DNA of 64,000 bases from Marsupella aquatica. Lineage: Eukaryota; Marchantiophyta. This document shows positions 33,371 to 47,111 of the stretch, piece by piece. The notes beneath the pieces were generated by a model. The model was not told the DNA's origin. It ran no database searches and saw only the letters and a list, made by a program, of their open reading frames with translations. The translations under genes were made by a program, and so were the position numbers. Where the stretch lies: NCBI GenBank assembly GCA_973895155.1, contig OZ316897.1, positions 18,352,001 to 18,416,000 of the forward strand. Direction: 5' to 3'. Each line of letters starts with the position of its first letter. The stretch's first letter is position 1.

Positions 33371-35270
33371 CGTTTTAGTTTCAATAAACCTATCCGTAAA
33401 CTCCACTAACTAGGGATGACCCATGCAACTTAGGGCTCCAATGACCCACGGGAAAAAAGATCGACTTCAAAAGTTTCTCGATTCATCAAAGCTGCACGAA
33501 AATTGTGTGAAAGTTTCCTGGGACCAAAATCGATACTTTCAAAGTTTTGATAGTTTTTCGTCATCGTGACCAGGGTTAACTAACCACCGTTACACAGTTT
33601 TGCATAGTTCTCCTGTGCCCCTGCCCGCTCGTTCTTTGCTGGTTCTTTGCGTCCTGTGCTCTTCTCTTCAGCGATGGAGTTGCGTTGATCAGGTTTGAAG
33701 TGCTTTCCTTCTATGTCCTTCTGTTTGGCAGGCATAGCAGTAGTCTGTATGAAGACATAGACTTGAAACAAATACAAAAGCAGGTTGAATCGTTTTAAGA
33801 TGAGTGAGAAGAGACGAGGAATGCTCTAAACCAAACTAATCTAGTCTATTGTAATCCTGATTGTAATCTGCGGACACATGTCCAACCCCTACTTAATTCT
33901 TTCCTTCCCTTGAGCAACCGAGAATGACAGACAACCTTCTTCCTTCCATCTGGTGTGACTTCGACCTTTCTTCCCTGCCTGCCTGAAATATCTTTTCGAA
34001 GACCAACAGAAGCCTTATTAATCTGAAATGACGCTCATCTCTTAGAGGAAACACAACTGGCGATCAACCATTGATCACTAAAGTGACTCGAACAACAGTG
34101 ATCCAGTCCGAAAGTGGCACCTGATGAATCCACAGCTTCAACAAATCATCAAAGAATTCATCAAGAGAATTCGTCAACAATCCTGTCTCCACATGATTCT
34201 CAAATTCTCTGACGGGAGCACGAGGTCTCGATGTCAACCGACGACGCGCAGATCTCAAGTCTCGGCCCCATTCTCAAATTCTCTGACTGGAGCACGGGGT
34301 CATGACGATTGTCAACCGAGGGCGCATTTTTGTATCCCATTGATGGGGAGCAAAAATCTAGGCTCGCCCCTTATCATTCTCTGGTATCGAATCTCTGCTG
34401 CTGCTGCTGTATGTACGCAACTAATTATGCAGCATCGAGCATTCTCCACATTTTGTTCACAAATTCACTGCCATCACGAGCCATAAGCAAATTCAAGATC
34501 AGAGGTGCGCATTGTGCTCCCTCATGTCTGGATTGCCAAACTCGTGGAATTATTCTAGAACTTGAGATGCTGTGCACAGCATTTGGACAAGTGTCTTCTA
34601 ATGTTGATTACATGGTTACCATACATGGTGTAACATAAGTATGGTGTAGACTTGGTCAAAAGGTTCAAACTCGTATGCAAAGGCATTACGCTTTTAAGGC
34701 TAGTGCACATTCAGAAGTTTTTTGAAGGTTTTGGTTCAAAGTTGCACCAAATAACTCTTGAAAGTAAACTTCAATATAAGGATAGGTACAATATCTTTGC
34801 CTTGTCTTGATATCTTTCTTTCTTCAACATCTTTTCCTCATCTCAACATCCTTTTTCTCCCTTGACATGGTTTCCTGACCTCAATATCTACTCTGCAAAG
34901 TACTGGCATCACTCCAAACCTGGACAGAGTATCCCAGAGACTAAAACCTCAATAAAGGGGGGAAGACCCAAAGACTAAAATCTCAATAAAATAAAGGGTG
35001 GAAAAGAGAGAACCCCAACTAGGAGACCAAAGGGGCCCCACATCCAAACCTTTGTTCCCTTCAAGATTTACAGTAATGGGTGCTCTTGACATCAGTAATG
35101 AGTATGTTCGTGTAAACAATAACATCATGATGGAAGAATGAAACGGGCGCGCTGTGGGCAAATTCAAACTCCAGCAAAGGAGAAGACGACGACGAAGAAG
35201 AAAAGTGCTCTCCTCTCTGTTTTGCTCCCACTGCCCCAGCGAGCTTCCAGTGCACAACGTGAAGCGATGA
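33370..35270. other. Intergenic region
   Basis: No gene supported. It contains a short ~76-bp tandem repeat (ATTCTCAAATTCTCTGAC-containing units near 34196 and 34272) and further CTCAACATC-type minisatellite units near 34.8-34.9 kb. It forms part of the distal upstream region of the SNM1 gene. Confidence 0.5.
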
Positions 35271-35282
35271 CACGATTGTGAG

Positions 35283-35600
35283 CTTGGAATCGATCGGAGC
35301 TTGCTCAAGGAGTGGACGCACGAGTTTTGCAGGTTTCATTCGCATCGAGAGCTCCTTGTCCCAGGTTGCGTACTTCTGGCGAAATCGACAGCTGATGTGG
35401 AACCTAATATGTGGAGGCCGTTGCTTCGTGAGCACGATTGGGAACTTGGAATCGATCGGAGCTTGCTGAAGGATTGGACGCACGAGTTGCAGGTTTCACT
35501 CGCGTCGAGAGCTCCTGTTTCCCAGGGTTGCGTAGTTTTAGCGAAATTCGAGAGCTGATGCGGAACCTTATGGAGGCCCTTCCTTCGTGAGCAAGAGCTC
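35283..35600. repeat. Tandem duplication, ~162-bp unit, upstream of SNM1
   Basis: Two adjacent copies begin CTTGGAATCGATCGGAGC (35283 and 35445) and share GGACGCACGAGTT, GTTGCGTA, GCTGATG and TTCGTGAGCA. It lies about 1 kb upstream of the SNM1 start and may be in its promoter or 5' leader. Confidence 0.75.
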
Positions 35601-36583
35601 CGAGCTTCAGAAATGGAAGTGGAGATTAATTCGTCCTTTCGAAGAGAAACATGTCTGCCGTCGCGACGAGTCATTGGATTGGGCAGGAAGGACTGCCTTA
35701 GTTGATGGCTCTACTGAGTTCCGTGTTGGTTTCTCGGGGGTTTTAATCTGGTGTCCCTTGTGATAGTTACTGCGGGACAGAAACATGGCTCCCTGACTTC
35801 CCCTCGTTGCAGGACATTTCAAGTTCTAGAAGAGCTTGCTGCGGATAGTGTCATGTTTTGTGGATGCATTGTTTGGGGGGAGGACGACGATCAGAAACCT
35901 TCAATGAGTTCTGGATGGTGTTGAACACAGGATGACCACATTAGGGGGCAATTGGATGCTATTGAGGTTTCCCAGCGGTGACTACGGCTCTCAGTTCCCA
36001 TCTCGACTGTACTTCATTTTGAAAATGTACTTGACTTGGGGGAACTCCATGACTACTAAAGGACATGAGACATTGTGCGTGAGGCATGGTTCCATAGTGA
36101 CGAGCACTTTTCGAGATGACCGACAGATTGTTGTAGCTGAAGCTTGAATAAGATCTAATTTTCTGTTGCTTTTACGTTACGCATTGTAGTGTAGGAGGAC
36201 GTAGTTCAAAAAACGGTGAATTGCTGCGAGAATCAGGAGCTCTGGATGATGCTAAGGGGAATTTTTGAATTGCTGCTGTATCGGATGAATGAAGGTGAAG
36301 CCTCGGATGGCAGAATCCTCGTGAGGTGTATGACCTCCCACGCTCTTGCTTCAGTTCCGGAAATGCGTTTGTTGAGGGGCAGCAGTTTTAGACAAGGCAT
36401 AGCGGAATATTTGGACGGCTAGTGGTCTTCTCGCGGTCGTCCTCTGATTCACCGGTGCGGCTACTTTTCTTCCTCTGCCCTCTCTGGTTTGTTCGGCAAG
36501 CTACACCGTGCTCGCGGGGACGAGTATCATGGCTTCCGCGAAGGAGTTAACTGTGGGATCGCTATCACAATATTGTTGAGACA

Positions 36584-39500
36584 ATGGACAATAACAGAGA
36601 CTTGGACTTGGGAGAAGCTGTGGCTCTGGCTGAGAGCAACGACGAGCGCAGTGATGACGGTTTCAAGTCATCGTTGTGGAAAGTGGGGTTCAACCAGCAG
36701 CTTGCTTTCAATGCCTGTCGAATTCTTAAGCAGCAGCAGCAGCCCAAGAGGAAGCCAGATAAGAAAGAGGACGTGACGGGCAATTCTCTTGTGGAAGACT
36801 TAATAAGTGGGGATGAGGGTCCGCATAGGAAGGTCCGAAAGCAGGCACTCAAAAGGGAAATCATTCCCAGGCTGAATTCCGGTATCGGCGACAGCGTCAA
36901 GCGGACGTCATTACGTTCGATGGCGGAACTTGAGAGCTTCGGGTACACAGGAGAAGGGCTGGGGGGTGCCCATGCCTTCAGCGAGGCGGTCCCCGACACG
37001 GAGCATCAGTTGAAGCCCGTGGAAGCTTCCCCCGTCAAGGCGAATTGCCAGACAGACATTTGGAATACCAACCAACTCGGTGCAGACAACGTTCGTGAGA
37101 ACGATCCTGCTGTTGATCGCGCGGAGTGTTTAGTCATCGACATCGACACGGACGAAGTAGTGGAGCTCTGTGATGAAACTCAATTCAGCGTTCTGTTGCG
37201 CTTATGTGGCGAGGAATGTGAGCAAGACGCGTTGAGAGCTGATGTTACTGACGTGGATAGAGTTTCCACAGTTGCTGATGGACTGCTTGTATATTCGTTG
37301 TCCACAGTTGATGAACCAACCACCTCCCTGATGAAAAGGGAACGTCTTCTGCGTCGTGTCTCAGTCGAGGGCCGTGAATCAACCGAAATGGACATTGTTT
37401 CAGCAAATTTAGAAGGCTCTACTCCCAAACGGTTATTAGCGGACTCAGCTGCTGCTCTATCGACTAATATTCATTACGCTGACCTTCCTGTCGTTCAAGA
37501 ACCTGTCGTTCAAGAAGGAACTGGTGTTGAACAACAAAGCTCGCAGGATCAATTTTGTGACGACTTCATGAGCTCCATGATGACCCAGAAATGTGTTTCT
37601 CAATCAGAAGAGGTAAAAGCTCTTCATAGAGTATCTCCCTCTCCACTAAAGAATATTTCCAATCTACCAGCTAGGGTTGATACGAATAAGCAGGGGGTTA
37701 AGATGAAGTTCATAATCCAGGCAGCGAACAAAATGTGCTCGGAGGGTACAAACAGTGAAGATGCTTTGGAAGAAAAAGAAACAGAACAAATACGAATGCC
37801 CGTTCTCCAGCTCCTTCAACTGGAGGGTTCGAGTGAAGAATTTTGCCAAAACAAAGAGAATACACGCAATGCACCTTGTGATACAATTGTAGTCGAACAT
37901 CTGTCCGTTAGTGGAAATGCAACGAATCACTCCCCCGTCCCCGAAGGTCACAAGACTACAGTTGAGGATGTTCTTTCATACAGTGAGGAAGTCAGGGAGA
38001 CCATACAGTGCCCAGTTTGCGGAGAGAATATAAGCGGAATTACTGTGGAGGAGCGGTTAGCTCACACTAATTCCTGTTTGGACAAAGTTGACACTGTGCA
38101 GGTATATATTCTTGCATGCAAGCCAATAAATGTGCAAAATGCTCGATCTCCATGCTTTGATGACACCTTTCTCTGATATTTGTCTCGTTAGTCTAAAGTT
38201 TTTGTCTTTAAAGACACTGATCATCACATGACTGTCAACATTTGACCATTCTTGGTTTTCTTGGATTACGTTTCAATCAGGAGGAATTTCCTCAAGTGGA
38301 AGGAGATAGCAACGGTCCCTTTCTCGTTCATGCCGCGGATGAGGTCAAAGACTGGTTAGACAAGCTCAACCTCTCGAGATATCTCAGGTTGTTCGTTGAG
38401 CAGGAGATTGACTGGGACACTCTACCGTGGCTTACAGAAGAGGTACAATTTGATTACCCGAATTTCCGTTCTTCAGCACCTTGCAGATATTTGTCTTGAG
38501 GGGTTACCCTATTGGTCAGAGAACGTAGTTGCAGGTTTTGGCAATAGACATTGTTTCTTGTCATTTTTGTAGATCGTCATAGTCTATAAGCTGGCAGATG
38601 TCTTTACTGTTGTCTGTTCTCTCCAGATTTTTTCTGATTGTGCATTTGTAAGTGTTGTTCTTGCGTTCTTGCATTCCTACTCAGCAGAAAAAGATCTTTG
38701 CTGTGATTAATCGTCAGGACTTGGTAGTGATGGGAATAGCTGCTATCGGACCAAGAAGAAAAATGTTCCTGGCAATTCAAGAACTGAAGCGTGGAAATAG
38801 TGGCGGTGGAACAGAGCCTCAGAATGTCCCAGCCGCTCCGAGTTCAGCATTTGTAAATGCAAGTATAATTCAGATTCCACCTCGACCACCTGATGGTGTA
38901 AGTAAGATTCCTCAGGCTGATGGAGGAGAGTCCAACAATCTCATTACAAACTACTTTCCTCTCCCTCCTGAGTCTGGGAGGAAACAGTTGCATGAGACGC
39001 CTTCGACAAATATGGTTCAACGCGCAGGGGTCGTTAAAAACAAGACTTGTAATCGACCTCGAAGTTCTGCTTACCCGAATAATAGTGGGATTCCTGTTTG
39101 GATGTGCATTCCTGGCACACCCTTCAGAGTGGTCAGATTCTGAGAGTCATCTTCTGACTTATGTTGTTTACAATTTCTGTATTGCACCCGCTTCGGTTTA
39201 TTTTAGACCAACTGCGTAATTTCGTTGTAGACAAATGATTGTCAAGTTACCTATTGATCTCCTTTTTGCTCTACTTGCTGCAGGATGCATTTCAACATTT
39301 GAGTGGAGATTGTTCTTATTGGTTTCTTACTCACTTCCACACTGACCGTAAGACTCAGGAACTCTGCTTATTATTATACTATTTCATACGTTGTCTTTCT
39401 CCCGTGGAACGAATGTTCGCTGACAGGATTGTAGGCTCTGTAAACAAAATACATAAACATTATTTGCTGCCCTTGTTCTTGGGCCTCTATAACATCCAAT

Positions 39501-41713
39501 GACCTGTTTACAGATTATCAAGGGCTTACTCGGGGATTTCGATATGGTCATGTATTTTGCTCATCGATAACAGCTCGGTTGGTTAATTTAAGGATTGGTG
39601 TTTCATGGGAGAAGCTTATGATAATTCCTCTCCACGAGAAAGTGAAGATTGCTGGAGTGGATGTTACTTTCATTGATGCAAATCACTGCCCGGGCTCGGT
39701 CATGATATTGTTTGAACCTCCGAATGGTGAGGTAATCTACACAACCACATATGATGTTCATCTGCCCTTGACTGTTCCATCCTTCAGGTATTTGTGCCGG
39801 TTGGCTGCAGCTAATATTCAATTATTGTGCCTTTGCCTCTGTAGGCTGTTTTACACACGGGCGACTTTCGGTTCTGTACTGAAATGGCTAATAACTCCCT
39901 GCTTCAAACAACCAAAATTCACACGCTTGTTTTGGACACGACTTTCTGTGATCCGCAGGTCTGTTCATCTTTTTTAGATAGTTCGATTCCTTTGGACCTT
40001 ATGTACCCAGTTGGAACCTCTCGCTCACTTTGAAAGCCCAGTAACCTTGTGTGAAAATGTAACCTGTAGTTTTCCTGTTTGATTATACCCAATGAGATGA
40101 GCATTTCACCATAATTATCTCTTCTTTATCAAGATTTCATTTGAACCTTACTTGATCCTAGGGAAATTGATATCTGACCACAAGCGGATCTGAGCGGTCT
40201 GTCGCTTGAAACTGTCCTTGCCTAATATTCCGAACTCATTTCTCCTTTGTGTGGCAGTACCAATTTCCTACTCAGGACACGGTGATACGCTTTGTAATTG
40301 AAGCTATACAGGCGGAAATGTTTAATAAAGACACTCTCTTTCTCATAGGCACATACACTATAGGTAAAGCTTTGTTCTTCAGTGCAAATATGAAATCACT
40401 GTTTGTCATAACCTTGAATTGAATTTCTCCCAGTTTTCTTTCCCTACAATAAGATTAGATGAGGACATCTCACTCTTTCGTATCGCTCTAATTCAGGTAA
40501 AGAGCGAATATTTCTGGAAGTGGGAAAGGTTTTGAAGAAGTACGTATACGTTGGGGCGCCAAAGAAGAAGCTATTGGACTGTATGGATCTATCTGCAGAC
40601 GACACGAAGTGGCTTACATGTAATGAGCACGAGAGCTTTATTCACGTGGTCCCACTTTGGAGCATTTCCAGCTTCAAGCGAATGAGTTCCATTGCCAGGC
40701 ACTATAAGGTTAGATACTCGCATGGACGAAAGGTGACGAGGGTGCAGATGTTTTTCCACTGTTCTTTTCCACTCAGGTGGCAATTCGATTTGGGTGGTTC
40801 CAACAGACACCATTTTAATGCAACAAGCCAGGTTAGACAGCATAGTGAGTTGTGCTAAGAAAAGGTCAAAACATGAAATAACAATTCCGCATAGAAATGA
40901 TTGAGAGGGGTTTGATTGGACAAGCTGCTACTTTGGTTTGTGCAGAGTAGATACAAGTTGATAGTCGCCTTTTCTCCAACTGGGTGGAGCTTTGGAAAAG
41001 GCAAGAAAAAGACTCAGGGTAAAAGATTGAAGCAGGGAACGATGATCAGGTAAATCTTGTGGGCGTCTTCAAATTGTTTTTCCTTGACGGTCAAGGGTCA
41101 TTTATTGAATAGTCAGACATCCAGTCCGATTTCCTATTTCCGAACCGCAAGGTAAAATTTCATATTATTATCAACGACGAAAAATGGACGCTTAGCGATA
41201 TGGGTCTACAAAATGTGTGAGAATACGCTCTGACAGTAGGATCTAAGTATAGGACTGCCGGGTCAAACTCTACCAGCGCATGGAAATTGACCTCTACCAA
41301 TATAGAACAAGACCTCTTCAGACAGTATCTGTCAAATGTGAGTTGTTTTATATACTCTAGATTTCTCTATCGCTGCTCATTCTCTCTTCCACTTACTGCT
41401 CCATAGACTAAATCGCAAGATACAGAACGAGTAGATGAATTCTCAACATCTAGTCTCATTTATGGCCATCGGCCGATTTTACCTGTCTCTTGGAATATTT
41501 CTTTTGATCTTTCGAATAATCCTTCCATTGCTAACGTGAACGTCACCGTGCTTTGTCAGGTACGAAGTCCCGTACAGCGAGCATTGTAGTTTCCCAGAGT
41601 TGAGAGAGTTTTTGAAATTTATTGCTCCAGAAGACATCATTCCGTCCGTCCCGGGCAAAAACGGTGTTGGGGCGGATGCAATGATTGCAAGCTTATGCGC
41701 CGAAGACCAATGA
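36584..41713 (+). CDS. SNM1: DNA cross-link repair protein SNM1
   Basis: A nuclear 5' exonuclease of the SNM1/DCLRE1 family that resects crosslinked or broken DNA. Ten exons: 36584-38101, 38281-38442, 38718-39131, 39284-39347, 39514-39731, 39845-39958, 40258-40363, 40497-40708, 40946-41049, 41560-41713. Phases agree and predict about 1021 residues. The long first exon is a disordered N terminus ending in a UBZ4 ubiquitin-binding finger (CPVCG...HTNSC, near residue 480). A SAM domain follows (VKDWLDKLNLSRYLRLF to GPRRKMFLAIQELK, residues ~525-585). The metallo-beta-lactamase domain has HFHTDH (split across exons 4/5), DANHCPGS and HTGDFRF. The DRMBL part includes FLIGTYTIGKER, FSPTGWSFGKGKKK and YSEHCSFPELREF. 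All key metal ligands are present. The donor of exon 3 is GTCAGA, which is weak but fits phase. The in-frame ATG at 36584 follows upstream stops. Confidence 0.93.
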
Positions 41714-42094
41714 TCTTTCTTACGAATTCTCAGCACGCCATAGCCAGAGAACGTGCCCTTGTTGGTACCTGCTGACGTTTGAACTCGGAGACACAACCAC
41801 AGGAACTTCCTACATGTTGATGACTCGTCTGACCTCAGATAAGAATATCTTCTCACCTTCTGGAAACCCCTACCCCAGGAAATATTTCTTCAATTGAGAG
41901 CTACAGCATCGACAACTCATGAGTCGTGATGGTTCAAGTGAGCAGCATAATAGTTTATCCTTTGCAGCAATAGTAAGGGATTCTGTGAAGACTTATTAGG
42001 CATCAGTTCAACATTCGAGCAAGGATAAACTTTAATCATTCAGGGAGATTTGAAGCCATTTTATAGGTGAAAAAAGTAAGTTGTTTTCTGTACA

Positions 42095-42105
42095 TCTCAA
42101 TAAAG
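42095..42105 (+). terminator. Possible SNM1 poly(A) signal
   Basis: AATAAA occurs near 42100, about 390 bp after the SNM1 stop codon, in otherwise non-coding sequence. It is the first AATAAA I see downstream; usage is inferred. Confidence 0.3.
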
Positions 42106-42639
42106 GCCAGCTTCAAAGATGCCGAAATGTCCATCACAGAACCGCTGTCCTTCGAACTGCCAAAGGGCATATCCATCAAGGGTACCACACCGTCTGTAGC
42201 ATGTCAGGGTCCAGCATGTAGACTCCTGATCGAGAGCTCGACAAGTGTACATAGTCGACACCAATATTGTGCTCACCGATGGGACGACAAGTCACTCAGT
42301 AATTCTGAGATGAATATTTCAATTCGTCTCCTCAAACAATTATTTTACGCTTATACTCCATCTTTCAGTGAGTTACAGAGCGCAATATTCGCTGATTTAA
42401 TCCCTTCTGAAAGTGGCTGTCACACACACCCAGCCGATCCTGTTTTCATGGCCTGGTTCTGTGTTGTAGACTACTTTGCGCAGGTGAAAAGTCATTCCAA
42501 AAGCTTGAGCCGCCATCCAGTTTAAGGATCTCTTTCAGGGGGGATCGACCTTCCAATACCTCTCCCGCGCCTTAAAGATTTGTTCGTTTGACACTGGCCC
42601 GTGGGGACAGTCAGGGTTCATCATTTTGTGTACCGTTTC

Positions 42640-45407
42640 ACCATCCAGGGAGGGCATTTCAGGGACGGTGAAACAAGTTTTGGATCCAGTTGTCCACCTG
42701 TGGCATTGCACCAACCATACTCGCGCCGGCACCCACACCAGCCCAGAGGAGAGTCACGGCAAGGGCTACAGGCACGTCATAACCACCGGCCCTCGCATTC
42801 AACTTCACTGTACACTTTATGCGTTCCGTCTTTGTGGTCGCAAAGGAGATGGAGCTTGATGGGTGTCAACTTGCTCAAGCTGAGGCGTGCTTCCAATCTC
42901 CTGAGTATCCCCACGTCTCCTATTGACGGATAGAGGAACTTCGGTAATTGATCAATACTGCTTGCGATGGACTTCGACAACGACGGTACCAGGCTCACTT
43001 GACCTTTGCTACTAGTCTTTTCATATGAACCCTTCCCCTCCAGGAGGTCTAGAGCCCGATCAGTATCGCTGACAACTCCTATTCTTTGGTTCCATGTATG
43101 TTGGGAGCCGCTGTCCTTGGCTAATCTACGTTTCAGCTCTGCGACCAAAACAGAGTGCCCTTTTCTATCTATGCACAAGTGAAGGTACTCAACACACACG
43201 GGCCCTATCACAGATTCAACAAGCTCCACTCCCTGGCATCCCGGAGGTGGAGCACAAAATGTGCGGATTGTCTCCACCACATGTTTTTGTACAAATTCAA
43301 GAGTCTTTGTGAACGATTCACATGATCTGACTAGTGTATCTATGAAATCATCTGGAGGATATCGACAACTACAGACGTACAAGAAATATGATTTCTTGAC
43401 ATCAGGTAACATGTAGTCATGAAGCGCATAATATTCTTTATGCCCCGCAAGTCCCAAATGGACTTTAAATATGGCTGTTTCTCAAGTACTACCTGAAGTC
43501 CTCTGGTTCGGGCTGTCAAATCTTTGTGCGCATTGCTCCCAAGCAAGATTCGTTGCAGACAAGGGTATGATTGCATCAGTCTCTTCCAAAACGAGCAGGT
43601 GAGCGTAGCAGGTGCCGTGCTCTATGTGCTTCATGGTTTTGGAAATTTCTGTTTATCCTGCCACTTAAAGCAACTGACCTAGCGTTACTATCACAGTCAG
43701 CAGACAAGGCTCAATTCTACAAAAGCAACCCAAAACCATGCTGCGTTGGCAAAGCAAAGATGACTGGAGAGACAAGGAGCACAGTGTAGAAGCAGAGATG
43801 ACTGGACAGACAAGGAGCACAATGCAGCCACTCGTACTAATGAACTTGTGGTTGGGTGTTTGAGATATCTTGTCTTCTTAACACTATAAAATGTAATCCC
43901 GCAATTTTTTTCTCATGGTCTGTTTATGACAGCCATTCATGCCCGAAACCACCCTAGGCATTTGATTATGGTGACATTTTTTTCTTATCATGAGATTATG
44001 CTAATGCCCATCACTCCCCCCAATGTCCCTCATTTCTTGAAATCCAATTGCTAGGCTGACTTACCAACTCCCCAAAGTGCCTGACTGCATGGTCATCTCA
44101 CTCATGCTCAACATTATTCATTATTGATAATAGTGTGCAACATATGAACATTGGGCTAGTATATCGGGAGTGCCAAAAATAAGAACTATCAAATTTGGAG
44201 GCAGGATCACAAAGCCCCACTAAAGGGAAGTGATAAGGGAAACCCCAGGAAAATTACAAGTGCCAAATATGCGAGACAGTCCCCAACAACGGCAAAAGAT
44301 TTAAAACCCTACTGAGCAACAGCCCCAACAATGGCAAAAGAATTGAAACACTAAACCCTGGACTAAACCCTACCGAGCAACAAACCCCATCAATTGCAAA
44401 AGAACTAAAACACTTAACCCCATTGAGAAACATACCCAAGCAATGGCAAAAAAAAACAAAACAAAAAAAAAAACACTAAATCCTGAATAAACCCTACATG
44501 ACAGCAAACTGAAAATCCTACTGTAGTATAGCTCCTGAGTAATAACAGAGGGTCACGGTCACGAAATGGAACTTGTCTTTCATCCAAGTCAATGCATCCA
44601 AGCTGGTTCAATACAATCAAAACATTTTCTACACAGGTCTAGAATAATCAGTTACATGTACATACTCCCCCGTCCACAAGCTAGTCAATTCCAGGATTGA
44701 GAAATTCTAGGATTGAAACTGAAAGTAAGTTTAAGCTCACAATGAAGAACGAAGAATAAGCGCCCAACCTGCAAACGCGGATATACGACCAGAAGTAGTT
44801 GGTGTTTGAGGTTGACCCCTGAACCGAGATCGATGCTCCTTGTTGATCCTAAGCTCTTCGTTGATTTGTCCCTGCCTGGATTCCAATCCAGTTTCTTTGA
44901 AGGGAGATCGTTTCTAATCCGGTATCGCTGTTTTGGAGCAGATCCAACAGAGACTCATAGACGTCTTCTCCAATCAGTCCGTCACATTCCCTCAAGTGAA
45001 GGTACTTCAGGGTCTCATTTGCTTTTAGAGCAGGAAAACATTTCTCCTTCCAATCCGTTTCAATTTATTGCATCATTCCCCACGTCCAGGGATACTGGCT
45101 GGAGTAACATCTTCATTTCTTCCCGATAGCTTCAACTCCAACACATGAAGTTTGCAGTGTACTGTTGCTCACCAAAGGCCGAGGATGTGTGTTTTGGGCC
45201 TTCTAGAGAGCTACCAGTGTCATCTAGATACAAAGCTTTGATTGTCGTGTTGTTGATCGGAAATTCTACTACACACGAGATTCCTTCATCCAGCAAGGCG
45301 TTCCCCTCAATGTTGAGATGTTGACGCGCCTTATGCGCCTGAAGCGAGTATATTAGGCATCTCACAGCGTCACCTCCCATGTCCAGTTCTGCCATCAAAC
45401 AGTTCAT
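42640..45407 (-). pseudogene. Degraded LRR-Roc (Roco-type) gene
   Basis: Minus-strand remnants in the order LRR then Roc then C-terminal region. At 45407-45132, LRR of ribonuclease-inhibitor type (LNIEGNALLDEGISCVVEF, IKALYLDDT). At about 45060-44880, in a shifted frame with stops around it, further LRR (LKYLHLRECDGLIGEDV, LETISLQRNWIGIQ). At 43576-43340 and 43457-42777, a Roc GTPase-like segment: GLQVVLEKQP, then the switch-II region split by a one-base shift between SIWDL and LAGHKEYYALHDYMLPD, then SYFLYVCSC. A COR-like tail follows, ending with IKLHLLCDHKDGTHKV and, in another frame, a hydrophobic ALAVTLLWAGVGAGASM. No intact P-loop was found. Roco proteins pair a Ras-like GTPase with a COR dimerisation domain. 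Multiple frame breaks and a 1.2-kb repeat-filled gap make it a pseudogene. Confidence 0.6.
44277..44470. repeat. CCCCAACAATGGCAAAAGA minisatellite
   Basis: Four imperfect units of about 45-65 bp start CCCCAACAACGGCAAAAG, CCCCAACAATGGCAAAAG, CCCCATCAATTGCAAAAG and CCCAAGCAATGGCAAAA. Units carry ACTAAACCCT-like blocks and end in A-rich sequence. It sits in the gap of the Roco relic. Confidence 0.65.
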
Positions 45408-45409
45408 AG

Positions 45410-47100
45410 ATTAGGATGGACTACCTCTCCCAGTAGCTCACAGCCTTTCCGAGGGTTTGCTCTTGGAGTAGCAAGATCCTCCACTGCAAGCTACCATCCG
45501 AAGTACTACGCCATTAAAAAGCATTTCTCAACAGTGAGAAAATCTCTGTAAAATTATGGCAGGCTGGATCAAACTCTGCATCGCCTTCAAACTGTGAAGA
45601 AGTATCGACGACAGTGAAGAAGTATCGAAGAAGGTTGGAGCCGTGGAAAAATAGGAAAACAGTCATTGGCATGCATTTTGGGCCCCCAGGTCAAAGTCGC
45701 TATCCTCGGGTATGCACTTGTGGATGCTCACAATTAACAAAAGAAAAACACAATAACCAAGAATTCGTAAATTTCGTTGGGAGCACATGTACTCATCACA
45801 CTATATTTGAGGGTGCTTTTAATTCTTGGTGCCGCTGAAGTCAAGTCAAAACAGCGCTAATGCGTTCTAGAGGTCTTTCTCATGAGCTGGTCTGGAGTAA
45901 CGCCAAAACTTGCCATGCGGAGTTGAAATCGGTGACATCAACTCTAAATAAAGTAATGAACCTACGCAGGGAATCAATTCAGTGACTGTGTTTCCTGGAA
46001 GCACCTTCGCATTTGAAAATTAAACAAACGAGACGACAGCACAGTATCACCGCCCCAACTGTGGTATATTATCTCGACTCTGGACCATGTCGACGAACCG
46101 GAAGTATACCGACTCAATGTGGATAGCAGTTCCGAAAACAGAATTGGGAGAAGGGAGAAGGGAGAAGGGAGAAATGAGATCTTCGAGTATACTACCATAT
46201 ACGCCTGTCGCCCCATTGATTAATAATTCCGAATTGATGCACGAACAGAACAAGACAGAGAGTTGTCATCGAGCATTCACACACACGAGATGAGTCGACT
46301 GACTCGGCAAAATGCGCTGGGGTATCATCAACCACAACGCACCAGGCCTACTCTCAATCATTCGGGAAGATTTGGTAAGCAAGCATGCCAAGAGGACTCG
46401 CTGATCCTAAAGACTAAGTATGAAAACAGAGCAAACATGTTCATATATGATACCAGAGGCTAGATCCTTCGATCATATATAATTTGCATTAAAACGCAGA
46501 GCGACGAGTGGAATCGCTTCACACGTGCTTCAATTACAAACTGTGCGTCCGCTATATTCAATTTAGTGGCACCCGCATAGATGAGGAAGGCACAACTGCG
46601 AACAAAACTTGAAAGGAAAGGAGTCGGTAGTATGTACAATGATCGACAAATGTCCCACCATTTGTAAGTACTACCGAAAGCTTGTCCCAACGTCTCGAGC
46701 TTCCTCTCTTTAGACCATGTGTGGGTTTAATTTACCCCTTGTCAGGCCACACCACCGCAACTCCTTTACATCACTTCTATCCTAAACTCATAGCAATGAT
46801 GGTGGATAAGGCCAAGACACTTGGTATGGTGACTTCCATTTCGAGCTCCCTCCCCTCCTTTGGCCAGCGAGGGACGGTTTCTCAGGCCTTTTGAGTCGAA
46901 AGGCCAACGGAGTAGATCGTAGCAGGTTGCTAAATTATGCGTAGGGAAGTTACAAGCTGTTCCGAACTAAGGCAGGACCGGTACTCGGCTCGTGGATTGG
47001 TACAAAAACGGAATTCGCTGCAGCTCTCAACTAATTTGCAAGTAGAAACCAACAAGCCGGTCCACATGCTCAGCATTGACGAGCACGTAAAATGCGGAGT
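45410..47100. other. Intergenic region with small simple repeats
   Basis: No gene supported. It holds a short GTGAAGAAGTATCGA duplication (45593-45630) and a GGGAGAA microsatellite (46146-46173, about four units). Confidence 0.5.
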
Positions 47101-47111
47101 TGTCGTTGACA

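Noticed and set aside
44330-44380. CTAAACCCT blocks as interstitial telomere repeat
   Set aside because: Only two or three scattered CTAAACCCT words occur inside a longer unrelated minisatellite unit; no tandem heptamer array.
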